This document shows positions 13,805 through 14,514 of a stretch of DNA of 14,514 nucleotides, one piece after another. The notes under the pieces are model-generated. The model did no database searches. It was not told the origin of the DNA and saw only the letters and a list, made by a program, of their open reading frames with translations. Source of the DNA: UBA6115 sp012514225 (GTDB lineage Bacteria; Bacillota; Clostridia; Christensenellales; Aristaeellaceae); NCBI GenBank assembly GCA_036756425.1, contig DAIOLC010000046.1, positions 1-14,514 on the forward strand, written 5' to 3'. Both the position numbers and the translations under genes were made by a program. Every line of letters starts with the position of its first letter. The first letter of the stretch is position 1.

Positions 13805-14514
13805 TTGCCCTACCGCACCTCCCAGGCCATCGTCCTGCAGCGCGCCGACTGGCGCGAGAACGACCGCGTCCTCACCCTGCTCAGCCCCCAGTGGGGCCGG
13901 GCGGACGCCCTGTGCCGCGGCTGCCGCAAGCCCAAAAGCCCCCTGCTGGCCGCCAGCGAGCGGCTGACGCTGGGGGAGTACGTGCTGTTTTCGGGCAAGG
14001 GCCGGGACATCGTCCACGCCGCCAGCGTGACGGAAAGCTACTACCCCCTGCGGCTGGATTACGGGCGCCTGGAGCACGCCGCCCTGATGGCGGCCGCGGC
14101 GCTGAAGGCCGCCCAGCCGGAGGAGCCGGCGCCCCACCTGTTCCTGCTGCTCGCCCGCTCGCTCTCGCGCCTGGCCTACGGCGCGCTGCCGCCCCGGGCG
14201 GTGACCTGCGCCTACCTGCTGCACTTCGCCTCGGTCATCGGGTTCATGCCCGTGCTGGACCGCTGCGTGCGCTGCGGGAAGGCGATGGGGGAGGAGGCCG
14301 GGTTCCTCCTGGTTCCGGACGGCGGCGTGGCCTGCGCCGCCTGCGCCGGGCAGGCGCCGGAGCGCCTGCGGCTCTCGGCCAAGGAACTGTCCTGGCTGCG
14401 CCGGGTGCTGGCCCAGGGGGTCGACAAGGCGGGCGAGCCGCCCGCCCGCGTGCCGGCGGGGCTGCTGCGGCAATACGCGGAGGACAAACTGGAGGCGCCG
14501 CTGCCCAGGCTGCC
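13805..14514 (+). CDS. recO: DNA repair protein RecO (3' end beyond window)
   Basis: The first 236 residues are present; the frame is open to the window edge. RecO loads RecA onto SSB-coated single strands and anneals complementary strands in the RecFOR recombination pathway. The N-terminal OB-fold begins MPYRTSQAIVLQRADWRENDRV and continues through RGCRKPKSPLLAASERLTLGEYVLF. The helical C-terminal part has the zinc-ribbon Cys154-x2-Cys157 (DRCVRCG) and Cys177-x2-Cys180 (ACAACA), the Cys4 form found in many Firmicutes. RecO is usually about 240-260 residues, so little is missing. The start is a TTG at 13805, five bases after AAAGGCGG; no ATG or GTG precedes the conserved N-terminus in frame. 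It is preceded by a terminator and its own promoter. Confidence 0.93.
   Translation, partial: MPYRTSQAIVLQRADWRENDRVLTLLSPQWGRADALCRGCRKPKSPLLAASERLTLGEYVLFSGKGRDIVHAASVTESYYPLRLDYGRLEHAALMAAAALKAAQPEEPAPHLFLLLARSLSRLAYGALPPRAVTCAYLLHFASVIGFMPVLDRCVRCGKAMGEEAGFLLVPDGGVACAACAGQAPERLRLSAKELSWLRRVLAQGVDKAGEPPARVPAGLLRQYAEDKLEAPLPRL

Noticed and set aside
13763..14473. 236-codon open frame on the minus strand at the right end
   Set aside because: It is antisense to recO, which has its Cys4 zinc motif, promoter and ribosome site on the plus strand.
1..14514. CRISPR array, tRNA, rRNA, prophage or defence island
   Set aside because: No regularly spaced direct repeats, no tRNA-like cloverleaf, no rRNA segments, and no integrase, toxin-antitoxin, restriction or effector genes were recognised. 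The SNF2 protein has the housekeeping SNF2-associated architecture rather than a DISARM-like context.

Overview
The window is about two-thirds G+C. It has strong AGGAGG-type ribosome sites, sigma-A-like promoters and stem-plus-T-tract terminators. The gene set (pyruvate phosphate dikinase, two DegV/FakB-type proteins, a SpoVK/CbbX-type AAA+ ATPase, a SNF2 protein with the bacterial SNF2-associated domain, a zinc-ribbon RecO) suggests a high-GC Clostridia-type Firmicute, probably an anaerobe. That placement is inference from gene content; no rRNA or other phylogenetic marker is present.

Layout. 1-116: C-terminal end of a short-chain dehydrogenase. 117-389: noncoding, rich in inverted repeats. 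390-1469 (-): AAA+ ATPase. 1623-2912 (+): two-domain class II aldolase/adducin protein, divergent from the ATPase. 2913-3183: noncoding, holding a 161-bp inverted-repeat element that looks like a MITE. 3184-3984 (+): orphan winged-helix protein resembling phage or DnaD-type replication proteins. 4041-4070: terminator for ppdK. 4111-6753 (-): ppdK. 6754-7036: divergent promoters. 7037-12479 (+): a tight cluster of degV, pyridoxal kinase, ZIP metal transporter and SNF2 helicase. 12507-13468 (+): a second degV with its own promoter. 13469-13804: noncoding, with hairpins, a second copy of the left-hand intergenic element, a terminator and the recO promoter. 13805-14514 (+): recO, cut by the window edge.

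How the genes fit together. Most are housekeeping or central metabolism: ATP/PEP/pyruvate interconversion (ppdK), fatty-acid handling (two DegV proteins), B6 salvage (kinase), divalent metal uptake (ZIP) and DNA transactions (SNF2, RecO). The degV-kinase-ZIP-SNF2 run has overlapping or closely spaced genes and one clear promoter, so it is probably one transcript, although its functions are unrelated. I see no defence island, CRISPR array, prophage or secondary-metabolite cluster.

The most unusual signals are: (1) an intergenic element shared by the two ends of the window, each copy lying 3' of a gene and in that gene's orientation; (2) the MITE-like element at 2947-3107; (3) a class II aldolase whose second domain has lost most of the catalytic and metal-binding residues; (4) two consecutive genes in one operon whose best-placed starts are not ATG, GTG or TTG; (5) a SNF2 protein without the SWIM zinc-finger region usual at the N-terminus of its family.
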